From positions 1 to 21,214 of the forward strand of contig DATKEH010000261.1 of the NCBI GenBank assembly GCA_035546355.1: a DNA stretch of 21,214 nucleotides, given 5' to 3'. Each line of letters begins with the position of its first letter. Within the stretch, counting starts at the first letter, position 1. A program made the translations under genes and the position numbers. The stretch comes from DATKEH01 sp035546355. Its GTDB lineage: Bacteria > Acidobacteriota > Thermoanaerobaculia > Multivoradales > JAIOJS01. The notes under the pieces were generated by a model. The model had not been told where the DNA came from and did no database searches. It worked only from the letters and a program-made list of their open reading frames with translations. Shown one piece after another: positions 20,860 to 21,214 of the stretch.

Positions 20860-21214
20860 GACCCGGCAACCGGCCATCAAGTTCAAACCTTCGGCAAGAG
20901 GAATACCAAGTGCGATTGAACATCCTGACGATCGCCCTCCCTCTCTTTCTCACAGCGCTTCCGGCGCTTGCGCAGTCTGCCACTCGGCTAAACCAACGTG
21001 TCGCGCCAGAAGTTGACACCGAAAGTGAGGTCGCCACCGGCGATCCACTGCTGGTTGCATTCGAACGGGAAGAAGTCGAGTTCGCACGCCTGAAGGCAGA
21101 CACCCGCATATCGCAAAGTGGCTTGAGCATGCCGAAGGACACGCTCCTTGAAGCTGATTATGAGATCGGCAGCGGCCGCAAGGAGTACTGTAAGGGCTTC
21201 AAAACCGCCCTCTA
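20854..21214 (+). mobile_element. Integron gene cassette 3 (partial, cut by right edge)
   Basis: Begins at TTAGGCGACCCGGC after the second attC and runs off the window. If it is a normal cassette, its attC further right should begin with the reverse complement, near GCCGGGTCGCCTAAC. Confidence 0.8.
20910..21214 (+). CDS. Cassette 3 exported protein, partial (C-terminus beyond right edge)
   Basis: GTG at 20910 with AGAGGA about 8 bases upstream opens a frame that stays open to the window end (101 full codons). A textbook signal peptide is seen: M-R-L-N-I-L-T-I-A-L then a hydrophobic run ending A-L-P-A-L-A-Q-S at about 16-23, cleavage likely after A-L-A. The mature start is polar and acidic (Q-R-V-A-P-E-V-D-T-E-S-E-V). 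One Cys is visible near residue 94. No family is recognised in the visible part. A minus-strand frame at 20804-21142 overlaps it and the attC and is judged a shadow. Confidence 0.75.
   Translation, partial: MRLNILTIALPLFLTALPALAQSATRLNQRVAPEVDTESEVATGDPLLVAFEREEVEFARLKADTRISQSGLSMPKDTLLEADYEIGSGRKEYCKGFKTAL

Overview
This is a very G+C-rich (about three quarters by eye), gene-dense bacterial window. GTG and TTG starts and overlapping stop/start codons are common. The proteome style fits a Gram-negative soil or environmental lineage such as Acidobacteriota (Thermoanaerobaculia-like) or Myxococcota: ASPIC/UnbV repeat protein, MopE-like Asp-rich motif, Cys-rich secreted tail, TPM-domain proteins. 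No rRNA or tRNA is present, so the placement is only inference.

Layout. (1) 1-8531 is a divergently organised secondary-metabolism-like locus. Leftward run a flavin-dependent halogenase-like enzyme, a nitrilase-superfamily amidohydrolase and a VanZ-like membrane protein cut by the window edge. Rightward runs a translationally coupled series: AMP-dependent ligase, intact FabF-type ketosynthase, ketosynthase-like partner with all three catalytic residues replaced (chain-length-factor-like), and an exported seven-repeat FG-GAP/ASPIC-UnbV protein. A 31-bp imperfect dyad lies between the two arms. The set resembles part of an aryl-polyene/type II PKS-like cluster, but no carrier protein, ketoreductase, dehydratase or thioesterase is visible. 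(2) 8532-8672 is a convergent gap holding three REP-like hairpins. (3) 8673-10085 is pyruvate kinase (leftward). (4) 10145-12451 is a rightward M50 protease/TPM/TPM operon of membrane proteins. (5) 12600-15928 encodes a secreted trypsin-like protease with Cys-rich tail modules and an overlapping M20 dipeptidase. (6) 15998-19068 encodes an alkaline phosphatase, a rhodanese-DUF2892 membrane protein and a flavoprotein like the N-terminal half of SelD fusions.

(7) From 19474 to the right edge the sequence changes character: lower G+C, precise cassette junctions and two near-identical 128-bp attC sites. This is the start of an integron gene-cassette array: two complete cassettes and a third cut by the edge. 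Cassette 1 encodes an unknown cytoplasmic helical protein; cassettes 2 and 3 encode exported proteins. No integron integrase gene is visible, so within the window it is an integrase-less attC cluster. Between the flavoprotein gene and the first cassette is a 400-bp gene-free stretch with a TATACT-like -10 and strong predicted base pairing, a candidate RNA or cassette promoter region.

The most distinctive systems are the cassette array and the halogenase/ligase/KS-CLF/UnbV locus. Many long ORFs in other frames are G+C-driven shadows and were left out.
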